Part shown: positions 39,623 to 49,902 of the stretch, piece after piece
Layout: the number at the start of each line of letters is the position of its first letter
Position numbering within the stretch: the stretch's first letter is position 1
Assembly (NCBI RefSeq): GCF_018130785.1
Contig: NZ_JAFCJT010000015.1
Coordinates: 99,170-163,169, forward strand
Direction: 5' to 3'
DNA length: 64,000 nucleotides
Source of the DNA: Bradyrhizobium liaoningense
GTDB taxonomy: Bacteria > Pseudomonadota > Alphaproteobacteria > Rhizobiales > Xanthobacteraceae
Translations under genes and position numbers: made by a program
The notes under the pieces: model-generated
Seen by the model: only the letters and a program-made list of their open reading frames with translations
Told to the model about the DNA's origin: nothing
Database searches by the model: none

Positions 39623-40765
39623 TCAGATCAACCCGCCACCATCCGCCACCCGGCGCTGGTGGTAGTCGGTATCACCAAGACTGTTCTCGATCATGGTGAG
39701 GCGCTTGAAGTAGTGGCCGATCTTGGCCTCCATGGTCATGCCGATGCCGCCGTGGAGCTGGATCGCCTGCTGTCCGACGAACTTCAGCGACTTGCCGATC
39801 TGCACCTTGGCTGCGGCGATGGCGTTGGAGCGCTCCCTGGCGTCCTCGAAATCACCGGCCATGGTCGCGAACATCGACATCGATCGCGCCTGCTCCGCGG
39901 CGACGAACATGTCGGAAGCGCGGTGCTGCAACGACTGGAACGAGCCGATCGCAACGCCGAACTGTTTTCGGGTCTTGATGTACTCGACGGTGGTCTTGAG
40001 CGACTCGTCCATCAGCCCGACCGCCTCGGCGCAGAGCGCGATGCGGGCTTCGTCCACGACGCGCTCGATGAGGGCCAGACCGTCCTCAGGATTGCCAAGC
40101 GCGGCATCGCTACCCACCTCGACACCCGTAAAAGTGATGTCGGCGGCGTGCAGGCCGTCCTGCGTCGGGTACGACTTCTTGGTCACGCCCCTGGCGTTGG
40201 CCGGGACCAGGAACACGCCGATGCCGGACTTGTCGCGGCGGTCGCCCTTGGTGCGCGCGGTGACGATCAGCGTCTCGGCGTTCTCGCCGTTGAGCACGAC
40301 GAACTTCTCGCCGTCGATAACCCAGCCGTCGCCCTTCTTCTTCGCGGTCGTCGAGACGTCGAAGAGATCGTAGCGCGAGTTCTTCTCGAGCTGGGCAAAC
40401 GCCAGCGTCTTGCTGCCGTCGATGATCCCGGGCACGTGCGCGGCCTTCTGCGCATCGGATCCCGCGTGGCGCAGGAAGCCGCCGCCGATCACGACCGTTG
40501 CGAGATACGGCTCGAGCACCAGCGCCTTGCCGAGCGCTTCCATCACGATCATGGTCTCGACGCCGCCGCCGCCGAAGCCGCCATCGGCCTCCGCGAAGGG
40601 CAGGCCGAGCAGGCCCTGCTCGGCGAGCTTGCCCCAGACGGCCTGGCTCCAGCCGCCCTTCTCCTTCATGTACTTCTTGCGGCTCTCGAAATCGTAGGAA
40701 TCGGTCAGCAGGCCGTCGATGCTTTCCTTGAGAAGCCGCTGCTCCTCGTTCAGGTCAAAATCCAT
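39623..40765 (-). CDS. pimD: Acyl-CoA dehydrogenase, small-subunit type (PimD-like)
   Basis: FAD flavoprotein catalysing the first step of beta-oxidation, probably as partner of the larger dehydrogenase gene upstream. About 380 residues from MDFDLNEEQRLLKESIDGLL; GGAGAG precedes ATG 40765. N-terminal helical (1-110), middle beta (about 115-220, with LAFAQLEKNSRYDLFDVS) and C-terminal helical domains (about 230-380, with AIQLHGGIGMTMEAKIGHYF) are present. The end reads LGDTDYHQRRVA instead of the usual GGSNEIQRNIIA type, as often seen in the non-catalytic or second subunit of heteromeric acyl-CoA dehydrogenases. The pimD symbol is by gene order and is an inference. Confidence 0.8.
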   Translation of the reverse strand: MDFDLNEEQRLLKESIDGLLTDSYDFESRKKYMKEKGGWSQAVWGKLAEQGLLGLPFAEADGGFGGGGVETMIVMEALGKALVLEPYLATVVIGGGFLRHAGSDAQKAAHVPGIIDGSKTLAFAQLEKNSRYDLFDVSTTAKKKGDGWVIDGEKFVVLNGENAETLIVTARTKGDRRDKSGIGVFLVPANARGVTKKSYPTQDGLHAADITFTGVEVGSDAALGNPEDGLALIERVVDEARIALCAEAVGLMDESLKTTVEYIKTRKQFGVAIGSFQSLQHRASDMFVAAEQARSMSMFATMAGDFEDARERSNAIAAAKVQIGKSLKFVGQQAIQLHGGIGMTMEAKIGHYFKRLTMIENSLGDTDYHQRRVADGGGLI

Positions 40766-40815
40766 GTCTCTCTCCAAATCGGCGGGAATTGCCCTACCGT
40801 CGCCTCACCCTCAGA

Positions 40816-40915
40816 CGTCATCCCCGCGAAAGCGGGGATCCAGTAAACGCAGCCGCCTGCCGTACTCACGACCGCCGCGGCGTACTGGGTCCCCCGCCTT
40901 CGCGGGGGACGACAC
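40816..40915. repeat. Intergenic palindromic repeat (CCCCGCGAAAGCGGGG type)
   Basis: CGTCATCCCCGCGAAAGCGG with GGATCCAGTA at the left and TACTGGGTCCCCC with a CCCCCGC-CTT-CGCGGGG hairpin at the right. It fills the gap between the two dehydrogenase genes and belongs to the CCAGTA/TACTGG family found at 39,494 and 57,394. Confidence 0.8.
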
Positions 40916-40928
40916 CGTCATTGTCGAC

Positions 40929-42119
40929 TCACAGCCCCAGCACCGCCTTGGCGATGATGTTGCGCTGGATCTCGTTGGAGCCGCCGTAGATCGAGACCTT
41001 GCGGTTGTTGAAATAGCTCGGTGCGATCTGGGCGGTCCACTCCATGGCTTCGTTCGAGCCGTCGTCGCCGTGCACGTCGTAGGGCGCGGCGAACGGACCG
41101 ATCACCTCCATCAGCAGCTCGGTGGTGGTCTGCTGGATCTCCGAGCCCTTGATCTTCAGCACCGAGGAGGCCGGATTGGGCTTGCCCTTGCCGTGCTTGC
41201 CTTCGTCGGCGACGACGCGGAGCTGGGTCAGTTCCAACGCCTTCAGCTCGATCTCGCAGGCCGCCAGCTTCTCGCGGAACGCCGCGTCCTGGATGATCGG
41301 CTTGCCGCCGGACTCGACCTTGGAGGCGAGATCGCGGATGCGGCGCAGCCGCTCCTTGGAGACGCCGACCCGCGCAATGCCGGTGCGTTCATTGCCGAGC
41401 AGGAATTTGGCGTAGTCCCAGCCCTTGTTCTCCTCGCCGATCAGGTTCTCGATGGGCACCTCGACGTCGTCGAAGAACACCTCGTTGACCTCGACGCCGC
41501 CGTCGATGGTCTGGATCGGACGCACGGTGACGCCCTTCGACTTCATGCTGAAGACGATGAAGGAGATGCCCATCTGCTTCTTGGCGGAGGGGTCGGTGCG
41601 GCAGAGGCAGAAGATCATGTCGGCGTGCTGGGCGAGCGTGGTCCAGGTCTTCTGGCCGTTGATGATCCACTTGTCGCCCTTGCGCTCGGCCTTGGTCTTG
41701 AGCGAGGCGAGGTCGGAGCCGGAGCCGGGCTCGGAGAAGCCCTGGCACCACCAGTCGTCGACATTGGCGATGCGCGGCAAATACTGCTTCTTCTGCTCCT
41801 CGTTGCCGAAGGTGTAGATGACGGGGCCGACCATGCTGACGCCGAAGGCGAGCGGCTGCGGCGCCGGATAGGACTGCAGCTCCTCGTTGAAGATGTAGTG
41901 CTGCACGGAGGTCCACCCCGTCCCGCCATATTGCTTGGGCCAGTGGCTGACGCCCCAGCCCTTCTTGTTGAGGATGCGCCACCACGTCACCATCTCGTCC
42001 TTCGAGAGGTGACGGCCCTCGACCAGCTTGCGCCGCGTATCGGGCGGCACGTTGTCGCGGAAGAATGATCGCACTTCCTCGCGAAATGCCTGCTCTTCTT
42101 TCGTGAATGCGAGATCCAT
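40929..42119 (-). CDS. pimC: Acyl-CoA dehydrogenase, large-subunit type (PimC-like)
   Basis: FAD-dependent acyl-CoA dehydrogenase of 396 residues. MDLAFTKEEQAFREEVRSFF opens the N-terminal helical domain; the middle domain has WCQGFSEPGSGSDLASLKTK and KWIINGQKTWTT; the C-terminal domain ends with IYGGSNEIQRNIIAKAVLGL, the standard FAD-binding end. It is one of two tandem dehydrogenase genes; together they resemble the heteromeric large/small pairs of the pim and steroid side-chain pathways. It is 16 bp from the thiolase gene, so it belongs to the same transcript. Confidence 0.85.
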   Translation of the reverse strand: MDLAFTKEEQAFREEVRSFFRDNVPPDTRRKLVEGRHLSKDEMVTWWRILNKKGWGVSHWPKQYGGTGWTSVQHYIFNEELQSYPAPQPLAFGVSMVGPVIYTFGNEEQKKQYLPRIANVDDWWCQGFSEPGSGSDLASLKTKAERKGDKWIINGQKTWTTLAQHADMIFCLCRTDPSAKKQMGISFIVFSMKSKGVTVRPIQTIDGGVEVNEVFFDDVEVPIENLIGEENKGWDYAKFLLGNERTGIARVGVSKERLRRIRDLASKVESGGKPIIQDAAFREKLAACEIELKALELTQLRVVADEGKHGKGKPNPASSVLKIKGSEIQQTTTELLMEVIGPFAAPYDVHGDDGSNEAMEWTAQIAPSYFNNRKVSIYGGSNEIQRNIIAKAVLGL

Positions 42120-42135
42120 CGGATCCTCCTGTGAA

Positions 42136-43323
42136 TTACTGCAAAACCTCGAACAAGCCGGCAGCGCCCATGCCGCCGCCGACGCACATGGTGACGACCG
42201 CGTACTTCGCCTTGCGGCGGCGGCCTTCGATCAGGGCGTGGCCGGTCAGGCGCGCGCCCGACATGCCGTAGGGATGGCCGACCGAGATCGCGCCGCCGTC
42301 GACGTTGATCTTCTCGGGGTCGATGCCGAGCTTGTCGCGGCAATACAGCACCTGCACCGCGAAGGCTTCGTTCAGCTCCCACAGGCCGATGTCGTCGACG
42401 GTGAGGCCATGGCGCTTCAAGAGGCGCGGCACGGCGAAGACCGGGCCGATGCCCATCTCGTCCGGCTCGCAGCCGGCGGAGACGAAGCCGCGGAAGATGC
42501 CGAGCGGCTTGAGGCCGCGCTTGGCGGCTTCCTTGTCGCTCATGATCACGGAGGCGCTGGCGCCGTCGGAGAGCTGGCTGGCATTGCCGGCGGTGATCGA
42601 AAAACCCTCGCCGCGCACCGGCTTGAGGCCGGCAAGGCCTTCAGCCGTGGTCTCCGGGCGCGGGCCCTCGTCCTGCGACAGCGTCACCTCCTTGAAGGAA
42701 ACGGCGCCGGTCGCCTTGTCGGTGACCGCCATCTGCGTGGTGATCGGCGCGAGCTCGTCCCTGAACTTGCCGCCCTGCTGGGCAGCGGCGGTGCGGCGCT
42801 GGCTCTCCAGCGAATATTCGTCCTGCTTCTCGCGCGAGATGCCGTAGCGCTTGGCAACGACCTCGGCCGTGTCGATCATGGGCATGTAGACCTCGCCCTT
42901 GATCTTGAGCAGCGCCGGGTCCTGGGCGTGGAAGCCATTCATCTTGTCGTTCTGCACGAGCGAGATCGACTCGCCGCCGCCGCCGACCGCGATCTCGACG
43001 CCGTCGAAGATCACCGAGCGCGCAGCGAGCGCGATCGCCTGAAGGCCCGAGGCGCATTGGCGATCGATGGTGGTGCCGGCGACGGTCACGGGCAAGCCGG
43101 CGCGGAGCAGCGCCTTGCGCGCGATGTTGCCGCCGGTCGCCCCCTGCTGAAGCGCGGCGCCCATCACGACGTCCTCGACTTCCTTCGGATCGACTTTTGC
43201 GCGGGCGACGGCTTCGCCGATGGCATGGCCGAGCAGCGTTGCGCCCTCGGTGGCGTTGAGCATGCCGCGATAGGCCTTGCCGATCGGGGTGCGGGCGGTG
43301 GAAACGATGACGGCGTCGGTCAA
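42136..43323 (-). CDS. pimB: Acetyl-CoA C-acyltransferase (thiolase, PimB-like)
   Basis: Cleaves 3-oxoacyl-CoA with CoA, releasing acetyl-CoA; last step of each beta-oxidation turn. About 395 residues. Catalytic residues are visible: the nucleophilic Cys in IDRQCASGLQAIA (about 90), GHPYGMSGARLTGHAL (His about 351) and the second Cys in CVGGGMGAAGLF (about 381). The start is TTG 43,323 (TTG-ACC-GAC), with AGGAGG 6 nt upstream; it overlaps the acyl-CoA ligase stop by 4 bp (TTGA). Upstream in-frame sequence belongs to the ligase gene. Symbol by gene order (inference). Confidence 0.87.
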   Translation of the reverse strand: MTDAVIVSTARTPIGKAYRGMLNATEGATLLGHAIGEAVARAKVDPKEVEDVVMGAALQQGATGGNIARKALLRAGLPVTVAGTTIDRQCASGLQAIALAARSVIFDGVEIAVGGGGESISLVQNDKMNGFHAQDPALLKIKGEVYMPMIDTAEVVAKRYGISREKQDEYSLESQRRTAAAQQGGKFRDELAPITTQMAVTDKATGAVSFKEVTLSQDEGPRPETTAEGLAGLKPVRGEGFSITAGNASQLSDGASASVIMSDKEAAKRGLKPLGIFRGFVSAGCEPDEMGIGPVFAVPRLLKRHGLTVDDIGLWELNEAFAVQVLYCRDKLGIDPEKINVDGGAISVGHPYGMSGARLTGHALIEGRRRKAKYAVVTMCVGGGMGAAGLFEVLQ

Positions 43324-45002
43324 GAGCGACCTCCTGATGCGTGTTGGGTGGATTGTGATGGCTTCTGCTGCTGGCGCAATTCGTGGCGCGACAGCTTTCC
43401 GACCGGCGTGCGCGGCAGATCGTCGACGAACTCGACCTCGGCCGGCAGTTCGTGCTTGCCGACCTTGCCGGCGAGCTGCGCGCGCAGCTCGTCGAGCGAG
43501 AACGGCTTTGCATCCGGCTTGAGCTTGATGAAGGCCTTGGCGGCCTCGCCGCGATACTGGTCGGGAATGCCGAGCACGATCACCTCGTGCACGCCGGGAA
43601 TGGTGTAGATCGCCTGCTCGATCATCTGCGGATAGACGTTGAAGCCGCCGGAGATGATCATGTCCTTCTTGCGGTCCACCAGGAAGAAATAGCCGTCGGT
43701 ATCGACATAGCCGATGTCGCCGGTGAGGAAACGGCCGTCGGCGAAGGATTCCGCCGATTCCTTCGGCTTGTTCCAGTAGCCCCTGGTGACGTTCGGGCCC
43801 TTGATGCGGATCTCGCCGACTTCGCCGGGCGGCAGCACCTTTGTCGAGTTGTCGAGCGAGACGACGTCGAGTTCGATGCCGGGCAGCATCAGGCCGATCG
43901 AGCCGGGCTTGTCGGGGCCGACAGGCGGATGGCCGGTGCCGGGCGAGCAGGTCTCGGTCATGCCCCAGCCGCTGCGCAGCTTCTTGCCGACCTTGCGCTC
44001 GAAGAAGCTCGCGATCTCCACCGGCAGCGGCGCGCCGCCGGAGCCGATGGTGGCGAGCGAGGAGAAGTCGCGCTTGTCGAGATCGGGAAGTGCTGCGATC
44101 GCGATCCACATCGTCGGCACGCCCGGGAAGTACGTCGCGCGCTTGATTTCGATGTCGCGCATCACCGCTTCGACATCAAAACGCTGGTGGAGCGAGATCA
44201 GATTGCCGCGGCTGAGCGAGGACAGCAGCACGACGGTGAGCGCATAGATGTGGAACAGCGGCAGCACGCAGATCACGCGCTCGACGACGTCGCCGCGCGC
44301 CGCACGCGACGGCTTGCCCCAGACGTCGTAGATCGACACCGCGGAGGTGAGGTTGCCGTGGGTGAGCATCGCGCCCTTGGGCAGGCCGGTGGTGCCGCCG
44401 GTATATTGCAGCAGCGCGACGTCGTCGGCCGTCACGGACGGCCACTCTGCCGGCGCGGTCGCGTCCTCGACGAAGGTCTTGAAGGTGACGATGCGGGGAT
44501 CATCGGGGATCGGGGCCTGCGGCGTGCCGACCTTGCCCCAATTGTCGTCCTCGCAGACGACGAGGCGATCGATCAGGCCCTTCTCCAGGAACTTCAGCGC
44601 GGTCGGCAGCAGCGCCGCGAGGTTGGAGGTGACGAGCAGGCGCGAGCCGGAATCCGAGACCTTGTGCGTCAGCGCGATCTCACCGTCGAGCGGGGAAAGA
44701 TGCGCGACGCGGCTACCAGCCTTCAGCGCGCCGAAGAAATTGACCGGATGGTCCGGCGTATTGCCGAGGAACAGCGCGACGGAGCTGTCCTTGCCGCAGC
44801 CGGCGCGCAGGAACGCCGCCGCGGCACGCTCGGCCATCGCGGCGAGCCCGGTGTAGGTGATCGGACGATCGCGGAATTCCAGCGCGGTGCGCGGCCCGAA
44901 ATCGGCGGCGGCTTTCGACAGCAGGTCGGGCAGCGAGCCCTGGACGATGGTGTCGTCCCAACGCACGCCCTCGGGATAAAACTGTTCGCCAGGATGGGTC
45001 AT
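43320..45002 (-). CDS. pimA: Acyl-CoA ligase (medium/long-chain fatty or dicarboxylic acid, PimA-like)
   Basis: AMP-forming ligase that activates acids to CoA thioesters for beta-oxidation. About 560 residues from MTHPGEQFYPEGVRW. Motifs: the AMP P-loop TGGTTGLPKGAML (about 200), GWGMTETCSPGTGHP (A5 region), GEIRIKGPNVTRGYW, LTGDIGYVDTDGYFFLVDRK (hinge), and the catalytic Lys in RTPVGKLSRHEL near the C-terminus. An earlier in-frame start (45,113) would run through a repeat and is rejected. R. palustris PimA acts on C7-C14 dicarboxylic and fatty acids as I recall; assignment here rests on gene order. Confidence 0.87.
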   Translation of the reverse strand: MTHPGEQFYPEGVRWDDTIVQGSLPDLLSKAAADFGPRTALEFRDRPITYTGLAAMAERAAAAFLRAGCGKDSSVALFLGNTPDHPVNFFGALKAGSRVAHLSPLDGEIALTHKVSDSGSRLLVTSNLAALLPTALKFLEKGLIDRLVVCEDDNWGKVGTPQAPIPDDPRIVTFKTFVEDATAPAEWPSVTADDVALLQYTGGTTGLPKGAMLTHGNLTSAVSIYDVWGKPSRAARGDVVERVICVLPLFHIYALTVVLLSSLSRGNLISLHQRFDVEAVMRDIEIKRATYFPGVPTMWIAIAALPDLDKRDFSSLATIGSGGAPLPVEIASFFERKVGKKLRSGWGMTETCSPGTGHPPVGPDKPGSIGLMLPGIELDVVSLDNSTKVLPPGEVGEIRIKGPNVTRGYWNKPKESAESFADGRFLTGDIGYVDTDGYFFLVDRKKDMIISGGFNVYPQMIEQAIYTIPGVHEVIVLGIPDQYRGEAAKAFIKLKPDAKPFSLDELRAQLAGKVGKHELPAEVEFVDDLPRTPVGKLSRHELRQQQKPSQSTQHASGGRS

Positions 45003-45068
45003 TTGGGTTCGTTGCTCTTCATTGCCTGCGCAGCAATTCGACGTAAGGCGGGCACGGACGGACGGGCT

Positions 45069-45171
45069 CCCTTCCCCCTTGCGGGGAAGGGTTGGGGAAA
45101 GGGGTGGCCACAAACGCTGACCTCACCCGGGGCTACCCCCCTCCCTGCCCCTCCCCCGCAAGGGGGGAGGG
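45069..45171. repeat. Intergenic G/C-rich palindromic repeat
   Basis: CCCTTCCCCCTTGCGGGGAA at the left and CCCCTCCCCCGCAAGGGGGG at the right, an inverted pair with ACCCC-rich inner segments, filling most of the 220-bp gap between the ligase and hydratase/dehydrogenase genes. Same G/C-rich class as the copies near 38.5 kb. Confidence 0.65.
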
Positions 45172-45222
45172 AACGGAGAGAGCTTTGCCTGGAGCGCGAC
45201 ATCGCGGCCACAGCCAATCCGA

Positions 45223-47319
45223 TCACGCCGCCTTCGACGCCGCCGCGAGCGAGGCGAACGTCTTGCCCTCGGCCGCGAGCTTCTTCAGCAGCGGCGCGGG
45301 CTCGAGGCTCGGATCGTTGGTCTCCTTGGCGTAGAAGGAGAGCCGATCGGCGATGTGCTTGAGGCCGACGGTGTCGGCCCAGAACATCGGGCCGCCGCGG
45401 TAGATCGGCCAGCCGTAGCCGTAGAGCCAGACCACGTCGATGTCGGACGGACGCGCCGCGATGCCCTCTTCGAGGATCTTCGCGCCCTCGTTGATCATCG
45501 GGTACATCATGCGCTCGAGGATCTCGTCGTCGCTGACGACGCGCTTCTTGCGGCCGAGACGGAGCAGCGTCTCGTCGATCAGCTTCTCGACCTCCGGATC
45601 GGGCAGCGCCGCGCGACTGCCTGCTTCATACTTGTAGTAGCCCTTGCCGGTCTTCTGGCCGAAGCGGCCGGCTTCGCAGAGCGCGTCCGCGATCTCCGAC
45701 TTGATGCCGCGGTCCTTGCGCGAGCGCCAGCCGATGTCGAGGCCGGCGAGATCGCCCATCGCGAACGGCCCCATCGGCATGCCGAATTTCGTCACGACGG
45801 CATCGACCTGCTGCGGCAAGGCGCCTTCGAACAGCAGCTTCTCCGACTGCTTGCCACGCTGCGCCAGCATGCGGTTGCCGACAAAGCCGTCGCAGACGCC
45901 GACCACCGCCGGCACCTTGGCGATCTTGCGCGCGATGGTCACGGCGGTGACCAGCGCATCCGGCGCGGTCTTGTCGGCGCGCACGATCTCGCACAGCTTC
46001 ATGACGTTGGCGGGCGAGAAGAAGTGCATGCCGAGCACGTCCTGCGGCCGCTTGGTCGACTTCGCGATCTCGTCGATGTTGAGGTAGGAGGTGTTGGAGG
46101 CAAGCACGGCGCCGGGCTTGACGTATTGGTCGAGCTTGCCGAACACTTCCTTCTTGACCGCCATGGTCTCGAACACGGCCTCGATCACCAGGTCGGCGTC
46201 GCCGACATTCTCGATGCCGACGACGCCGTTGATCAGCGCCATGCGCTTGGCGGGCGCATCCGCCGGGATGCCGCCGCGCGCGGCGGTCGCCTCCCAGTTC
46301 TTCTGCATGATGCCCATGCCGCGCTTGAGCTGCTCCTCGCCGGTCTCGATCAGGGTGACGGGCACGCCGGCATTGGCAAAGGACATCGCGATGCCGCCGC
46401 CCATGGTGCCGGCACCGAGGATGGCGACGCGGTTCACGGGCCGCGACTTGGTGCCTTCAGGGACGCCGGCGATCTTGCTGGCCTCGCGCTCGGCGAAGAA
46501 GGCATAGCGCTGCGCCTTGGACTGGTCGCTGGCCACGAGCTTGAGGAAACCCTCGCGCTCCTTCTTCAGCCCCTCGTCGAACGGCAGGTCGATGGCGTAG
46601 CCGACGGCGTCAGCGGCGGCGAACGGAGCCTCCAGGCCGCGCGACTTCTTGGTCATGGCAGCGACCGCATTGGTGAAGATCGAGCGGTCGGCCTTGGCCG
46701 CCGCGATCTTGGAATCGTCGTCGCGCAGGCGGCGCAGCGGACGCTTCTCGGCCAGCAGCTTGCGCACGAAGGCTTCGCCGCCGGACGCCGGACCTTCGAC
46801 GATCTCCTCGATCAGGCCGGCCTTGAGCGCTTCGGCAGCACCGATCGGATCGCCGCCGACGATCATCTTGACCGCGAGTTCCGGCCCGACCGCGCGCGGC
46901 AGGCGCTGGGTGCCGCCGGCGCCCGGCAGCAGGCCGAGCTTCACCTCGGGCAGGCCGAGCTTGGCTTCCTTCACGGCCACGCGGAAATGACAGGCCAGCG
47001 CGACCTCGAGGCCACCGCCGAGCGCGGTGCCATGGATCGCGGCGACGACCGGCTTTGGCGAGTTCTCGATCTCGGCGAGCACGTCGTTGAGCGCGGGGGG
47101 CTTCGGCGGCTTGCCGAATTCGGTGATGTCGGCGCCGGCAATGAAGGTCCGGCCGGCACAGGTGAGCACGATGCCCTTGATCGCGGGATCGGCAATCGCG
47201 GCCTTGATGCATTCCAGAATACCACCGCGCACTGCGGCACTCAGCGCATTGACCGGAGGACTGTTGACCGTGACGATCCCGACTTCGTCATGACGCTCAA
47301 GCTTGACCACTTCGCTCAC
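45223..47319 (-). CDS. pimF: Bifunctional enoyl-CoA hydratase/3-hydroxyacyl-CoA dehydrogenase (PimF-like)
   Basis: Does the second and third steps of beta-oxidation on one chain. 698 residues: crotonase domain (1-about 190) with FIAGADITEF (oxyanion hole, about 58-68), HGTALGGGLEVALACHF and GLLPGAGGTQRLPRAVG carrying the two catalytic acidic positions; then the NAD-binding 3HCDH domain with VAILGAGTMGGGIAMSFANA (about 300) and the C-terminal 3HCDH domains (MGPFAMGDLAGLDIGW; YPMINEGAKILEEGIA). The start is GTG 47,319 with AAGGAGG 6-8 nt upstream. First gene of the catabolic operon, divergent from the IclR regulator. Symbol by gene order (inference). Confidence 0.88.
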   Translation of the reverse strand: MSEVVKLERHDEVGIVTVNSPPVNALSAAVRGGILECIKAAIADPAIKGIVLTCAGRTFIAGADITEFGKPPKPPALNDVLAEIENSPKPVVAAIHGTALGGGLEVALACHFRVAVKEAKLGLPEVKLGLLPGAGGTQRLPRAVGPELAVKMIVGGDPIGAAEALKAGLIEEIVEGPASGGEAFVRKLLAEKRPLRRLRDDDSKIAAAKADRSIFTNAVAAMTKKSRGLEAPFAAADAVGYAIDLPFDEGLKKEREGFLKLVASDQSKAQRYAFFAEREASKIAGVPEGTKSRPVNRVAILGAGTMGGGIAMSFANAGVPVTLIETGEEQLKRGMGIMQKNWEATAARGGIPADAPAKRMALINGVVGIENVGDADLVIEAVFETMAVKKEVFGKLDQYVKPGAVLASNTSYLNIDEIAKSTKRPQDVLGMHFFSPANVMKLCEIVRADKTAPDALVTAVTIARKIAKVPAVVGVCDGFVGNRMLAQRGKQSEKLLFEGALPQQVDAVVTKFGMPMGPFAMGDLAGLDIGWRSRKDRGIKSEIADALCEAGRFGQKTGKGYYKYEAGSRAALPDPEVEKLIDETLLRLGRKKRVVSDDEILERMMYPMINEGAKILEEGIAARPSDIDVVWLYGYGWPIYRGGPMFWADTVGLKHIADRLSFYAKETNDPSLEPAPLLKKLAAEGKTFASLAAASKAA

Positions 47320-47363
47320 GGCTTCCCTCCTTGGTGGGGATTTACTTTTGTTCGATTTCGCGG

Positions 47364-47382
47364 TGCGGAATTTAATTCCGCA
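47364..47382. promoter_or_regulatory. Perfect 19-bp palindrome, candidate IclR operator
   Basis: TGCGGAATTTAATTCCGCA is exactly self-complementary around the central T (47,373). It lies 45 bp upstream of the pimF-like start and 68 bp upstream of the iclR-type start, in the 130-bp divergent region. The GGAAT-ATTCC core resembles IclR-family operators (E. coli IclR prefers a GGAAAT-ATTTCC type). Likely a shared operator for the two divergent units. Confidence 0.7.
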
Positions 47383-47449
47383 TCTTGACGGCAGGGTTAT
47401 TTTGAAGCACGGACGTTGTCAACGACTCCGCGCAAGAAGCAGATCAGGG

Positions 47450-48316
47450 ATGAAGCGTACAGGAAAGAAGACAGCGACCGATCGGAATTTCGTCGTCGCG
47501 CTTTCCCGCGGACTAGATGTATTGCGCGCATTCCAACCCAGCGACGGACTTCTTGGCAACCAGGAAATAGCTGCACGCACGAACCTGCCGAAGCCGACCG
47601 TTTCGCGGCTGACCTACACCTTGACCAGGCTCGGTTATCTGACGCCGGTTCCCCGTTTCGAGAAATATCAGCTCGCACCCGCCGCAATGGCGCTCGGTTA
47701 CGCCGCGCTGGCCAATCTCGGCGTTCGGCATTTGTCCGAACCGTTCCGCGAAGAAATGATGCGCGCGACCGGCGGCGCCGTCGCAATCGGCGGCCGCGAC
47801 CGTCACAGCATGATCTATTTCGGGCAAAGCCGCGGCAGCGAGACGGTCGGCGTTCAACTTGACGTCGGCTCCCGCGTGCCGATTGCAACCAGCGCGATGG
47901 GCCGCGCCTATTTCTGGGCGCTCGACGACGAGGGCCGCGCTGAAGTCTCCCGCATCCTGCGCGAACATTACGGCAGCCGCTGGCCGAAGATGCGCGACGG
48001 ATTGGAACGTTCCGGCGAGACCGTCGCGAAATACGGTTTCGCGATGTCGGTCGGCGACTGGCACGACGACATCGGCGCTGCCGGCGTCGCGCTCAAGCTC
48101 AACGACGGAACCGGACCTTATGCGTTCAACTGCGGCGCACCCGCATTCCGCTTCACGGAAGAGCGTTTGATCAACGACATTGGACCGCGTCTGCTTGCGA
48201 TGGTAAGGAACATCGAAGCGGCACTCGGGGGACTGATGCCGCAATCCAAAAAAGAAGTCAGCAAAAAGCTGAAATCAGGAGGGAAAGTTGCTCGTGTGGC
48301 CGAGGGGTTCAGATAG
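47450..48316 (+). CDS. IclR-family transcriptional regulator
   Basis: DNA-binding regulator of about 288 residues from MKRTGKKTATDRNFV. The N-terminal winged helix-turn-helix (about 12-80) includes LSRGLDVLRAF, GNQEIAARTNLPKPTVSRLT and LGYLTPVPRFEKYQL; the effector-binding domain follows (about 85-260: VGVQLDVGSRVPIATSAMGRA is typical). The C-terminal 20 residues are Lys-rich. ATG 47,450 was chosen; the frame is open upstream to 47,303 but only non-family residues appear. It is divergent from the catabolic operon and immediately precedes the importer genes, so it probably controls both, with an acyl-CoA or acid as effector. Confidence 0.88.
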   Translation: MKRTGKKTATDRNFVVALSRGLDVLRAFQPSDGLLGNQEIAARTNLPKPTVSRLTYTLTRLGYLTPVPRFEKYQLAPAAMALGYAALANLGVRHLSEPFREEMMRATGGAVAIGGRDRHSMIYFGQSRGSETVGVQLDVGSRVPIATSAMGRAYFWALDDEGRAEVSRILREHYGSRWPKMRDGLERSGETVAKYGFAMSVGDWHDDIGAAGVALKLNDGTGPYAFNCGAPAFRFTEERLINDIGPRLLAMVRNIEAALGGLMPQSKKEVSKKLKSGGKVARVAEGFR

Positions 48317-48382
48317 CCTTTGTCGTAACCGGGAGCGGTTCGCATCGCCCCTTCGCCCATTGACGTGTGTGGGCGAGACGAG

Positions 48383-49890
<1,508 letters not shown>

Positions 49891-49902
49891 GGAGCCGGCA
49901 CA

